This document shows positions 7,188 to 14,492 of a stretch of 41,175 nt of DNA, piece by piece. The DNA comes from Bacillota bacterium (lineage in GTDB: Bacteria; Bacillota; Clostridia; Oscillospirales; Oscillospiraceae): the NCBI GenBank assembly GCA_022784505.1, contig JALFUQ010000021.1, forward strand, positions 1 to 41,175, in the 5' to 3' direction. The translations under genes were made by a program, and so were the position numbers. Each line of letters opens with the position of its first letter. Positions within the stretch are counted from its first letter, which is position 1. The notes below the pieces were generated by a model. The model searched no databases. It was not told the origin of the DNA and was given only the letters and a program-made list of their open reading frames with translations.

Positions 7188-9425
7188 ATGGCTAAAAAAC
7201 AAGCTCCCGAGCAGAAAAAATTCAATAATCCCAATGTCATCGGCCTTAGAGCCGAGGTTTTAGAACAGCCGATAACCGAGACGCTGGAGCAAAACTATAT
7301 GCCCTATGCGATGAGCGTTATCATCTCCCGCGCCATACCTGAGATAGACGGCTTCAAACCCTCGCACAGAAAGCTACTGTACACCATGTATAAGATGGGA
7401 CTTCTAAACGGCGGCCGCACAAAGAGCGCAAACATCGTCGGCCAGACGATGCGCCTTAACCCGCACGGTGACGCTGCAATATACGAGACCATGGTGCGCT
7501 TGTCAAAGGGCAACGATGCGCTGCTCGTCCCGTTTGTCGACTCCAAGGGCAACTTCGGCAAGGTGTATTCAAGGGACATGTCCTTTGCGGCTTCCCGTTA
7601 CACCGAGGCAAAGCTTTCTACCATCTGCGCCGAGCTTTTCGGCGATATCGATCAAGATACAGTCGAGTTTGTCGATAACTACGACGGCAGCATGAAAGAG
7701 CCTACGCTTCTGCCGACATCTTTTCCCAATGTGCTCGTGTCGAGCAACACCGGCATCGCCGTCGGCATGGCAAGCCAGATATGCGGCTTTAACCTTGAGG
7801 AGGTTTGCCGCTCGACTATAGAGTATCTGTCAGATCCCGAGTGCGACCTGCTCTCGACCATGCCTGCACCCGATTTCTCCACCGGCGGCGAGATCGTCTA
7901 CGACCGCGCGGAGATGGAGAATATCTATAACACCGGCCGCGGCAGCTTCAAGGTCAGAGCACGATGGCGCTATGTGCAGAAGGAAAATATCATCGAGATA
8001 TACGAGATACCCTACACGACCACGACGGAGGCTATCGTCGACAAGGTTGCAGAGCTTATTAAGGCCGGCAAGCTGCGCGAGATAAACGACATGCGAGACG
8101 AGACTGATCTAAGCGGTCTTAAGCTCGCCATTGACCTCAAGCGTGGTACCGATCCCGAAAAACTCATGCAAAAGCTTTTCAAGCTCACTCCTCTTATGGA
8201 CAGTTTCCCCTGCAACTTCAACATCCTTGTCGCCGGCAACCCCAAGGTCATGGGTGTGAGAGAAATACTCAGCGAGTGGTGTGCATGGCGTATGGAATGT
8301 GTACGCCGTCGTGTGTACTTTGACCTTTCAAAGAAAAAGGACAAGCTGCACCTGCTCAAGGGCCTTGAAAAAATTCTTCTAGACATAGATAAGGCGATAG
8401 AGATAATCAGAAACACCGAGCTTGAGTCTGAGGTCGTTCCCAACCTCATGATGGGCTTCGGTATCGACAAGGTGCAGGCCGAGTATGTTGCGGAGATAAA
8501 GCTGCGCAATATAAACAGGGAGTATATCCTCAAGCGTGTGTCCGAGACCGAGGAGCTTGAAAAGGCGATAGAGGAGCTTGAGGAGACGCTCAAGAGCCGC
8601 CGCAAGATAAAGAGCATCATTGTAAATGAGCTCAAGCAGGTTATAAAAAAATACCCCTGCCCCCGCAGGACGGGCATCGTGTACGCAAACGAGATAGAAG
8701 AGTTTGAGGAAACCGACCTTGTCGAGGATTACCCTGTAACGGTATTTATCTCGAACGAGGGGTACTTTAAGAAGATAACCCCGCTGTCGCTTCGCATGAG
8801 CGGTGAGCAGAAGTTTAAGGACGGGGACAGGCTCAAAATGTCCTTTGAGTTGTCAAATCGCACGGAGCTTTTGTTCTTCACCGATCAGCAGCGCGTGTAT
8901 AAAACAAAACTATCCGACTTTGAGAACTCCAAAGCCTCCGACCTCGGCATTTACCTGCCGACGAGGCTTGAGATGGAGGACGGCGAACGCATCGTGAGTG
9001 TCGTCTGCCCGGGCGACTACAAAAAGCAGCTGCTGTTGTTCTTTGAAAACGGCAAGATAGCAAGGCTCGAAATGTCGGCATACGAAACAAAAACCAACCG
9101 CAAGAAGCTCATTAACGCATATTCCGATAAGAGCCCGCTTGTTGAGGTCATGCCGATAACCGAGGATATAAATGTCGCCATGTTCTCAACGGACGGCAGG
9201 GCGCTCGTATTCAACACCTCGCTTTTGCAGCTCAAGACCAGCCGAACCACGCAAGGTGTTGCCGGAATGAGTTTAAAGAAAAATCATAAACTGAATTCGG
9301 CGGCACAGCTCGAATCGACCGTAATAAAGAATGTCTCCCGCTACCGTGTCCGCAGCCTTCCGGCAGCCGGTGCGTTGCTCAAGGATGAGGACAGGGGAGA
9401 GGAGCAGCTGTCACTTATAAACTGA
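7188..9425 (+). CDS. Type IIA DNA topoisomerase subunit A (ParC-like, divergent)
   Basis: A 745-residue breakage-rejoining subunit. SRAIPEIDGFKPSHRKLLY and GQTMRLNPHGDAAIYETM correspond to the winged-helix DNA gate, and ASRYTEAKLS carries the DNA-cleaving tyrosine (Y138). A coiled-coil tower region follows (EELEKAIEELEETLKSR), then a C-terminal domain of beta-propeller-like repeats. No QRRGGKG GyrA box is present, so negative supercoiling activity is unlikely and decatenation or relaxation is more probable. The position equal to E. coli GyrA Ser83 is Ala (A96) and the Asp87 position is Glu. It is the partner of the subunit at 4885. Confidence 0.88.
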   Translation: MAKKQAPEQKKFNNPNVIGLRAEVLEQPITETLEQNYMPYAMSVIISRAIPEIDGFKPSHRKLLYTMYKMGLLNGGRTKSANIVGQTMRLNPHGDAAIYETMVRLSKGNDALLVPFVDSKGNFGKVYSRDMSFAASRYTEAKLSTICAELFGDIDQDTVEFVDNYDGSMKEPTLLPTSFPNVLVSSNTGIAVGMASQICGFNLEEVCRSTIEYLSDPECDLLSTMPAPDFSTGGEIVYDRAEMENIYNTGRGSFKVRARWRYVQKENIIEIYEIPYTTTTEAIVDKVAELIKAGKLREINDMRDETDLSGLKLAIDLKRGTDPEKLMQKLFKLTPLMDSFPCNFNILVAGNPKVMGVREILSEWCAWRMECVRRRVYFDLSKKKDKLHLLKGLEKILLDIDKAIEIIRNTELESEVVPNLMMGFGIDKVQAEYVAEIKLRNINREYILKRVSETEELEKAIEELEETLKSRRKIKSIIVNELKQVIKKYPCPRRTGIVYANEIEEFEETDLVEDYPVTVFISNEGYFKKITPLSLRMSGEQKFKDGDRLKMSFELSNRTELLFFTDQQRVYKTKLSDFENSKASDLGIYLPTRLEMEDGERIVSVVCPGDYKKQLLLFFENGKIARLEMSAYETKTNRKKLINAYSDKSPLVEVMPITEDINVAMFSTDGRALVFNTSLLQLKTSRTTQGVAGMSLKKNHKLNSAAQLESTVIKNVSRYRVRSLPAAGALLKDEDRGEEQLSLIN

Positions 9426-9435
9426 GGGCTCTATT

Positions 9436-10305
9436 ATGATTAAAAATAAGAAAATCAAAGCTATCACGATCAAGTATCTGATGATAATCGTCGGCTCAGC
9501 ACTGTTTGCGGCGGGCTTCCAGTTCTTCCTGTACCCGAACTCGATAATCGTCGGCGGTGTCAGCGGTATCGCAATGATCATCAATTTGTTGACCAAGCTC
9601 CCCGTCGGTCTGCTCACCATCGTGCTCAATATCCCGCTGTTTATCATAGCGTGGCGCTATTTCGGCACGGACTTTATCGTCGGCTCGCTCGTCGGCATGC
9701 TGCTCTCGTCTGTGTTCGTCGACCTTTTTGCACTGCTTTCGATATCGCCGACAAACGATATGCTGCTTGCCTGTATAATCGGTGGCGCTGTCAAGGGCCT
9801 CGGCCTCGGCATCGTTTACTATGCCGGTGCTACCACGGGCGGCACGGATATTATCGCAAAGTTTATAAGGCTCAAGTTCCCGTACCTCAACTTCGGTACT
9901 GTTGTCCTCATAACCGACTGCTTTATAATCGTCGCATTTGCGGCTATCTTCAACAAAGTTGAGTCTGCAATGTACGCCGTCATTACAATGTTTGTCGTGT
10001 CCAAGGTCGTTGACCTTGTGCTGTACGGCATCGACAACTCCAGTGTGTGCTACATCATCAGCGAAAAGAGCGATCAGCTCGTGACCGATATCACCGACCG
10101 CCTGCACCGCGGTGTCACCATCCTTGAGGGAGAGGGCGCATATTCGCATAAGAATAAGCAGGTGCTGCTGTGCGTTGTCAAGCGCACGCAGATAGCCGAT
10201 ATCAGGAAGATGATAAAGAGTATCGACGAAAACGCATTCTTCATCATCACCGATGCCAAGAATGTTTTCGGCAAGGGCTTTGGGGATATTGCAGATTTCA
10301 AATGA
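9436..10305 (+). CDS. YitT family membrane protein
   Basis: A 289-residue protein with five or six N-terminal membrane segments, including the family pattern FLYPNSIIVGGVSGIAMI and GATTGGTDIIAKFI, followed by a soluble C-terminal DUF2179 domain (about residues 210-285, with GVTILEGEGAYSHKNKQVLLCVV). YitT proteins are probably transporters or membrane regulators; their substrate is unknown. It starts 11 bases after the topoisomerase A gene and may be cotranscribed. The ribosome site (GAGGG) is modest. No terminator is evident before the tRNA-Gly promoter. Confidence 0.92.
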   Translation: MIKNKKIKAITIKYLMIIVGSALFAAGFQFFLYPNSIIVGGVSGIAMIINLLTKLPVGLLTIVLNIPLFIIAWRYFGTDFIVGSLVGMLLSSVFVDLFALLSISPTNDMLLACIIGGAVKGLGLGIVYYAGATTGGTDIIAKFIRLKFPYLNFGTVVLITDCFIIVAFAAIFNKVESAMYAVITMFVVSKVVDLVLYGIDNSSVCYIISEKSDQLVTDITDRLHRGVTILEGEGAYSHKNKQVLLCVVKRTQIADIRKMIKSIDENAFFIITDAKNVFGKGFGDIADFK

Positions 10306-10331
10306 ATTTGGCCGGAATATGAAAGTTTTGC

Positions 10332-10359
10332 TTGACAAATTTGATTTGTGTGGTAAAAT
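10332..10359 (+). promoter_or_regulatory. Promoter of tRNA-Gly
   Basis: Consensus TTGACA (10332-10337), a 16-base spacer, then TGG-TAAAAT (hexamer 10354-10359), 16 bases before the tRNA 5' end. Confidence 0.75.
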
Positions 10360-10375
10360 AATTAGTGTTCCGTGT

Positions 10376-10451
10376 GCGGGCATAGCTCATCCGGTAGAGC
10401 GCCACCTTGCCAAGGTGGAGGTAGCGAGTTCGAGTCTCGTTGCCCGCTCCA
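10376..10451 (+). tRNA. tRNA-Gly (anticodon GCC)
   Basis: A complete 76-nt cloverleaf: acceptor GCGGGCA/TGCCCGC, D arm GCTC..GAGC, anticodon stem CCACC/GGTGG around loop TTGCCAA, T arm GCGAG/CTCGT with TTCGAGT, discriminator T and an encoded CCA. It has its own promoter and terminator. Confidence 0.97.
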
Positions 10452-10486
10452 AAAAAAGCAGGCATCTTGTGATGCTTGCTTTTTTT
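10452..10486 (+). terminator. Terminator of tRNA-Gly
   Basis: A6, GCAGGCATC, loop TTGT, GATGCTTGC and T7, with one G-T wobble in the stem. Confidence 0.85.
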
Positions 10487-10506
10487 ACTTTTATCTATGC
10501 TACAAT
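10476..10506 (+). promoter_or_regulatory. Possible promoter of the 311-aa gene overlapping the tRNA terminator
   Basis: TGC-TACAAT (hexamer 10501-10506) is an extended -10. The only -35-like hexamer, TTGCTT (10476-10481), lies inside the terminator stem at a long 19-base spacing. AAGGAGG follows before the ATG at 10531. Confidence 0.35.
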
Positions 10507-10530
10507 GTACGAAAAGGAGGAATGTAGACA

Positions 10531-11466
10531 ATGGAAAACGACAAATGGTATACAAAGCTTCTTGCGGCATTGTTGCTCATCCTGCTTTCTCCTTTGATTT
10601 TGCTGTTCCTTGCGGGCGCGTGCATTGATATTCTTTTTCGGCGTCCAAGGGAGAAAAAGGAATACGAAAACTCGCCGTACTATAAGCAGTTTAAACAAAA
10701 GTTTCATCTCGGCATTGTTGATCTCGCCGAATACCGCGTTTACAACTCGGTCACTCGCCGCAGCCTGCCGATAGAGTATAAGTGCGTATCTGACGATTTA
10801 GATTATTTCGTTTACAATGACACGCTTTTTCTGCTTTCCTATTATGACCAGCTAGAATGGGATGATGAAAATAAAAAGTGGCTTATCGCTTACGACGGAG
10901 ACTTGTTTGACTTTGAAGATGGGTTTTCTAAAGTGAAGGAGCAACTCCAATATACCGGTGACATGCCGGTAAAACTGTTCATTGAAAGACAAATGATCGA
11001 TGTAGATGACCTGACCGCCACACCGCTGCCGGACGACGTCTATGTTACATGGAGCTATGACGACGCTTTAGAATATGACGATAATCCGTTCATGAAAAAG
11101 CTGCCGACGACAACGGGCGAGCTGTTTGATAAAATGCTCAAAATTCCCGACCTGTGCGGCGAGCTTGAGCTTGACGGCGACATTATTAAGTGGCGGCTGT
11201 ACGACGGCTATTTGGTGGAGCTGTCGCTTGACGGGAGCGACGGCTATGTAAGCATAGATAAGAAGATAAACATTATACACTGGATCCCATTGCAATTTGA
11301 GCTGTGCGACGCTGTGCTAAAAATGGGTGCACGGGGCAATGTGCTCGTCATCCGCTCAGGGCTGTTTTCATCAAAGACCCTATACTGCGGCAAAAAGGCC
11401 GACTGTCCATATACACCCGAGCAAAAGCCGCTTCTCGGTAAGCTGTATTTCTTGGAGACGGTCTGA
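10531..11466 (+). CDS. Hypothetical membrane-anchored acidic protein
   Basis: I do not recognise this 311-residue protein. Residues 9-35 are a single hydrophobic anchor followed by RRPREKK, so by the positive-inside rule the body is probably cytoplasmic. The rest is rich in D, E, Y and W, with segments such as WDDENKKWLIAYDGD and WRLYDGYLVELSLDGSDGY that suggest beta-strand repeats. No catalytic motif stands out. The start is supported by AAAGGAGG 10 bases upstream. It lies in the accessory stretch between two tRNA genes, beside a broken acetyltransferase gene, so recent gain is possible. Confidence 0.6.
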   Translation: MENDKWYTKLLAALLLILLSPLILLFLAGACIDILFRRPREKKEYENSPYYKQFKQKFHLGIVDLAEYRVYNSVTRRSLPIEYKCVSDDLDYFVYNDTLFLLSYYDQLEWDDENKKWLIAYDGDLFDFEDGFSKVKEQLQYTGDMPVKLFIERQMIDVDDLTATPLPDDVYVTWSYDDALEYDDNPFMKKLPTTTGELFDKMLKIPDLCGELELDGDIIKWRLYDGYLVELSLDGSDGYVSIDKKINIIHWIPLQFELCDAVLKMGARGNVLVIRSGLFSSKTLYCGKKADCPYTPEQKPLLGKLYFLETV

Positions 11467-11490
11467 CCGTTGCTTTTCAAGATCATATAG

Positions 11491-11898
11491 ACATCTCTTT
11501 GCCGATATGACAGCTTAGCGGTTAACTGCATAGTCAAGAACAAGACCGGCGAGGTCAGCTCATGTGACGTGCCGTACAGCGATGATCTGCGGCAGTTCGA
11601 GCGTGATTATCTCCGCTTGACAACACAGGTTGCCGAAAGCTGCAAAAATCACGATATACATGACAAAATGGCCATCGGCACATCCGCTGTCGTTGACACA
11701 GAGCTTGAATCCGCCGTGGGAATGTACAGCGGAATTTTCAACAATCCCTTTATCATCTGGGGCAGATACCGCAGCAGACTTTTAAAAACAACGCTCACGG
11801 TCTCGTTCCAGTTCCACCACACGCAAATGGACGGTGCTCACGCAGACCATTTTCTTTCTCTTCTTCAAAAATGCATCAAAACAGCCGACCTATCATAG
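11491..11898 (+). pseudogene. 3' remnant of a chloramphenicol acetyltransferase-like gene
   Basis: An open frame from just after a stop at 11488 to 11898 encodes about 135 residues with no convincing start; the track places a GTG start at 11569, but similarity seems to begin earlier (SLAVNCIVKNKTGEV). The end contains VSFQFHHTQMDGAHADHF, matching the HHxxxDG catalytic motif of trimeric CatA-type acetyltransferases, where the second His is the general base. Family members are about 210-220 residues; the N-terminal 80-90, including part of the substrate pocket, are absent, and the upstream 60 bases have stops in the frames examined. It is probably inactive. Whether the parent acetylated chloramphenicol or another substrate is unknown. 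Confidence 0.65.
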
Positions 11899-11910
11899 AC
11901 CGGCTGTTTT
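11878..11910. terminator. Bidirectional terminator between the CAT remnant and the SDR gene
   Basis: AAAACAGCCG and CGGCTGTTTT form a 10-bp stem with a 13-base loop, lying between converging genes and overlapping the last codons of the CAT remnant. Confidence 0.7.
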
Positions 11911-11930
11911 GTAATATTAATATATATGAT

Positions 11931-12725
11931 TTATTTTGCGTATATCCTGCCGACGATCCAATTTGAAAGCCGGCGGGGCAGAAGCTTTGCGAGCATAGCT
12001 GCACCCTTGTAGGCAAATCCCAAGGCGACCAGCGGGCGGCTGCACTTTTTAAGCGCATACTTTGCAACGAACCTTCCGGCGTATTCCGAGGTCATGCCCG
12101 TACGCTCGTCATGCTCCATGACGGCGACCGAGCGCTCGATGCGTCCGGCGTAAACATCGTCGCCCTCCGATATTTTGTACCTTGCGGCGGTAAATCCCGA
12201 GGAAATGTCGCCGGGCATGATGGCGCATACGCTGATATTGAACGGCCGAACTTCGTTCTGAAGCGCAAGAACATATGAAATCACAGCCGATTTGCTCACG
12301 GAGTACCAAAGCTGAAAGGGGATGGGGACGATGCCCGCAATGGAGCTCATACACACAATCCTGCCGCCGCCCTGCGAGCGCATGACCGGCAGCACTGCAC
12401 GGGTGACATTGTCCATGCCGAATAGATTTAGCTCAAGCTGCGCATGGGAAGCGCCGCTTTCGGTGAGCTCGGCAGCACCGGATATACCGAAGCCGGCGTT
12501 GTTTACAAGAATGTCTATCCGACCTTCCTGCGCCGTCACGGTATTGATTGCAGCTTTGACCTGCTCTTCGTTTGTAATATCGGCGGTGATGTGCTTAATG
12601 CCGTCGGCCTTGACCTCGCGGCGTGAAAGCTCATAAACCGTGCAGCCTGCATCCCTTAGCGCCGCGGCGGTGCAGCGCCCTATGCCGCTGCTTCCTCCGG
12701 TCACAACAGCCACTCTGCTTGCCAT
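11931..12725 (-). CDS. Short-chain dehydrogenase/reductase (SDR)
   Basis: A 264-residue classical SDR. TGGSSGIG (residues 9-16) is the Rossmann dinucleotide loop, NNAG (about 74-77) stabilises the fold, and the catalytic set is N99, a serine in MSSIAG (S126/S127), Y140 and K144 (YSVSK). A C-terminal hydrophobic and basic tail (AMLAKLLPRRLSNWIV) resembles membrane-associating SDRs. The substrate cannot be predicted. The track starts at a GTG one codon earlier; GGGAGG is 7 bases before ATG 12725, which is preferred. It is a single-gene unit on minus between a terminator and tRNA-Pro. Confidence 0.92.
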   Translation of the reverse strand: MASRVAVVTGGSSGIGRCTAAALRDAGCTVYELSRREVKADGIKHITADITNEEQVKAAINTVTAQEGRIDILVNNAGFGISGAAELTESGASHAQLELNLFGMDNVTRAVLPVMRSQGGGRIVCMSSIAGIVPIPFQLWYSVSKSAVISYVLALQNEVRPFNISVCAIMPGDISSGFTAARYKISEGDDVYAGRIERSVAVMEHDERTGMTSEYAGRFVAKYALKKCSRPLVALGFAYKGAAMLAKLLPRRLSNWIVGRIYAK

Positions 12726-12856
12726 CACAAAGCCTCCCTTACTTAAAAAATTTTAAATAATGTAATCATAATACTCGGCAGCCGAGCAATTGTCAAGTCA
12801 AGCCTTGTATTTATTTCTCTGACTGTCCGCTTTTTCAGCGTTACTCTCTATAAAAG

Positions 12857-12888
12857 AAAAATCCTGTCGAAAATACGACAGGATTTTT
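12857..12888 (-). terminator. Terminator of tRNA-Pro
   Basis: AAAAATCCTGTCG and CGACAGGATTTTT form a 13-bp stem with a 6-base loop, beginning 5 bases beyond the CCA end of the tRNA on the minus strand. It has T/A tracts on both sides. Confidence 0.88.
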
Positions 12889-12892
12889 CTTC

Positions 12893-12968
12893 TGGTCGGA
12901 GTGGGGAGACTTGAACTCCCGGCCTCTTGGTCCCGAACCAAGCGCGCTACCAACTGCGCTACACCCCG
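12893..12968 (-). tRNA. tRNA-Pro (anticodon CGG)
   Basis: A minus-strand 76-nt cloverleaf: acceptor CGGGGTG/CACTCCG (one G-T), D arm GCGC..GCGC, anticodon stem CTTGG/CCAAG around TTCGGGA, T arm GGGAG/CTCCC with TTCAAGT, discriminator A and an encoded CCA. The CGG anticodon reads proline CCG. Confidence 0.97.
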
Positions 12969-12982
12969 AAATCAGCTTTATT

Positions 12983-13011
12983 ATTATAATAAGACAAACC
13001 GGAGTTGTCAA
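12983..13011 (-). promoter_or_regulatory. Consensus sigma-A promoter of tRNA-Pro
   Basis: On minus: TTGACA (13006-13011), 17 bases, TATAAT (12983-12988), a full match to consensus. Confidence 0.9.
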
Positions 13012-13022
13012 GAATTATTTAC

Positions 13023-13051
13023 GAATTTGTCAGCCACGACCTAAATACAAT
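13023..13051 (+). promoter_or_regulatory. Possible sigma-E-type promoter of the spoIVFA-like gene
   Basis: GAATTTG (13023-13029), 14 bases, AATACAAT (13044-13051) resembles the sigma-E pattern (GNATATT, about 14 bases, CATACANT). In B. subtilis spoIVFAB is sigma-E dependent, which is why this was looked for. No sigma-A promoter is seen on plus here. Confidence 0.35.
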
Positions 13052-13069
13052 TAGTTGAGGTGACAAGCC

Positions 13070-13873
13070 ATGAAGGATCTGAAGCTTTATATTTCGGCGG
13101 GCATATTCATAGCGCTGACGGCGATAAAAATGCTGTTTCCGTCTCTGTCTGATGAGATACGTGACGGCATCACAGATGTACTGCGTATGGAGGATGAGCA
13201 GACACAGGCGATAATCGCACTGGGCTCGGAGCTTACAAGGGAGGATATTATAAACGCCTTTGATTTCACAAAGGACTTCAAGCCCAAGCCTGCGAGTGCA
13301 GTTGTTGCCGCGACCCCCACACCGACCGCTGCACCTGCTCCGACCCCGAGCCCGACTCCAACTCCAACGCCTACCCCTACGCCCACGCCGAAGCCCACAA
13401 CGCCGCCAAAGGTTGCGGCGTTTTACGAATCGCAGAAGGCATTTTCAAGCTATGCCGTGCCGGCCAATGTGTCATATGACTATTGTGCACTTCCGTTTAA
13501 GTATACAAGCCCTGTTGAGGGCATGACTTCCTCCGGCTTCGGCTACCGCATGCATCCAATTCAAAACGAGGTCAAGTACCACTATGGCACGGACTTCGCG
13601 GCAAACACCGGCGAAACGGTGCACGCCTTTGCAGACGGCACGATATACGCTATCGGGGAGAACGACAGCTATGGCAAGTATGTCATCATAGACCATGCTG
13701 GCGGCTACCGCACGCTTTACGCCCATTGCAGCAAGCATTTGAAAGGCAGCGGCAAAGTCAAAAGGGGAGAGGCGATAGCCCTTGTGGGCGAGACGGGAGC
13801 TGCCACCGGACCGCACCTGCATTTTGAACTTATGAAAGGTCAAACCTACCTCAACCCCGAGTTTTACATATGA
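13070..13873 (+). CDS. SpoIVFA-like LytM/M23 domain protein
   Basis: A 267-residue protein: an N-terminal membrane anchor (about residues 6-24), a short acidic region, a Thr-Pro linker (about 82-113), and a C-terminal M23/LytM domain. The zinc ligands look complete: H171 and D175 (HYGTD), H219 (YAHC) and H249-H251 (HLH). Its immediate coupling (4-base overlap) to a SpoIVFB-like protease argues for the SpoIVFA role, anchoring and controlling SpoIVFB at the outer forespore membrane. In B. subtilis SpoIVFA the LytM metal site is degenerate, so an intact site is notable. A plain peptidoglycan hydrolase is the alternative. GAGGTGA lies 8 bases before the ATG. Confidence 0.8.
   Translation: MKDLKLYISAGIFIALTAIKMLFPSLSDEIRDGITDVLRMEDEQTQAIIALGSELTREDIINAFDFTKDFKPKPASAVVAATPTPTAAPAPTPSPTPTPTPTPTPTPKPTTPPKVAAFYESQKAFSSYAVPANVSYDYCALPFKYTSPVEGMTSSGFGYRMHPIQNEVKYHYGTDFAANTGETVHAFADGTIYAIGENDSYGKYVIIDHAGGYRTLYAHCSKHLKGSGKVKRGEAIALVGETGAATGPHLHFELMKGQTYLNPEFYI
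13312..13408 (+). repeat. Hexanucleotide-like repeat encoding a Thr-Pro linker
   Basis: Tandem ACNCCN units encode TPTPTPTP between the anchor and the LytM domain. The third codon positions vary (CCA, CCT, CCG, CCC), so it is maintained at the protein level and is not a perfect slippage tract. Confidence 0.85.
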
Positions 13874-14460
13874 AAAGGGTAGATATCAGCGCCGGAGCAA
13901 TACTTTTGCTCTCGGTCATTTACTTTTTCGGGGGCATGACGAGTCTCGTGGCGCTGACACTTGCAGTTTTAGTACATGAGCTTGGACATATCGCAGCGAT
14001 CGTACTATGCGGCGGCAGGGTGCACAGGCTTAAAGTGACGTTAAGTGGCCTTTGCATCAGCTGCTCCGGTGTGATGGGCACGGAGAAGTCTGTGATATGC
14101 CTCTGCGCCGGCCCGGCTTCAGGCTTCGCTCTTGCCTATGCCGCGTCATATCTCGGCAACCTGAGCCAAAACCTGCTGCTTATCAAAACTGCCGGGTTCA
14201 GCCTCGTTTTATCGGTGTACAACTCGCTACCCGCCTTGCCGCTTGACGGCGGGCGGGCGTTAGAGTGCCTCGCCGAAAGCCTTGGCGGCGTGGGCTTTGC
14301 AAATGCGCTTCTTGAGCTTACGGGCATGCTTATGGGTGCGGCGCTGCTGTTTTCTGGCGCGTATTTTATACGCCAATCCTTCGGTGCAGCTCTGCTTATT
14401 GCCGGAGTGTGGGTATTAACGGCGCAAACGGGTATTGTAAAAAACGGTTCAATGTTGTAA
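13870..14460 (+). CDS. spoIVFB: SpoIVFB-like site-2 protease (M50)
   Basis: A 196-residue polytopic intramembrane metalloprotease. HELGH (H36, E37, H40) in the second membrane segment and the LPLDGGRALE motif (D126) supply the zinc ligands and the M50 signature. In B. subtilis SpoIVFB cleaves pro-sigma-K in the mother cell. The start ATGA overlaps the stop of the LytM gene, matching the spoIVFA-spoIVFB order. The B. subtilis protein is about 288 residues with a C-terminal CBS domain; this one ends soon after the last membrane segment and has none. The gene symbol rests on context; a general site-2 protease is possible. Confidence 0.82.
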   Translation: MKRVDISAGAILLLSVIYFFGGMTSLVALTLAVLVHELGHIAAIVLCGGRVHRLKVTLSGLCISCSGVMGTEKSVICLCAGPASGFALAYAASYLGNLSQNLLLIKTAGFSLVLSVYNSLPALPLDGGRALECLAESLGGVGFANALLELTGMLMGAALLFSGAYFIRQSFGAALLIAGVWVLTAQTGIVKNGSML

Positions 14461-14492
14461 AATCATTAGGAAATTCATTTTGGAGATACAAC

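Noticed and set aside
9496-10383. 295-aa minus-strand ORF over yitT
   Set aside because: Composition rich in H, D and R, antisense to a recognised membrane protein; no start signal.
10376-10451. tRNA-Gly considered as an active attachment site
   Set aside because: No second copy of the tRNA 3' end and no integrase gene could be found in the window.
13312-13408. Tandem ACNCCN tract considered as a phase-variable microsatellite
   Set aside because: The units vary at third positions and a 6-base slip would keep the frame, so on/off switching is not expected; it encodes a flexible linker.
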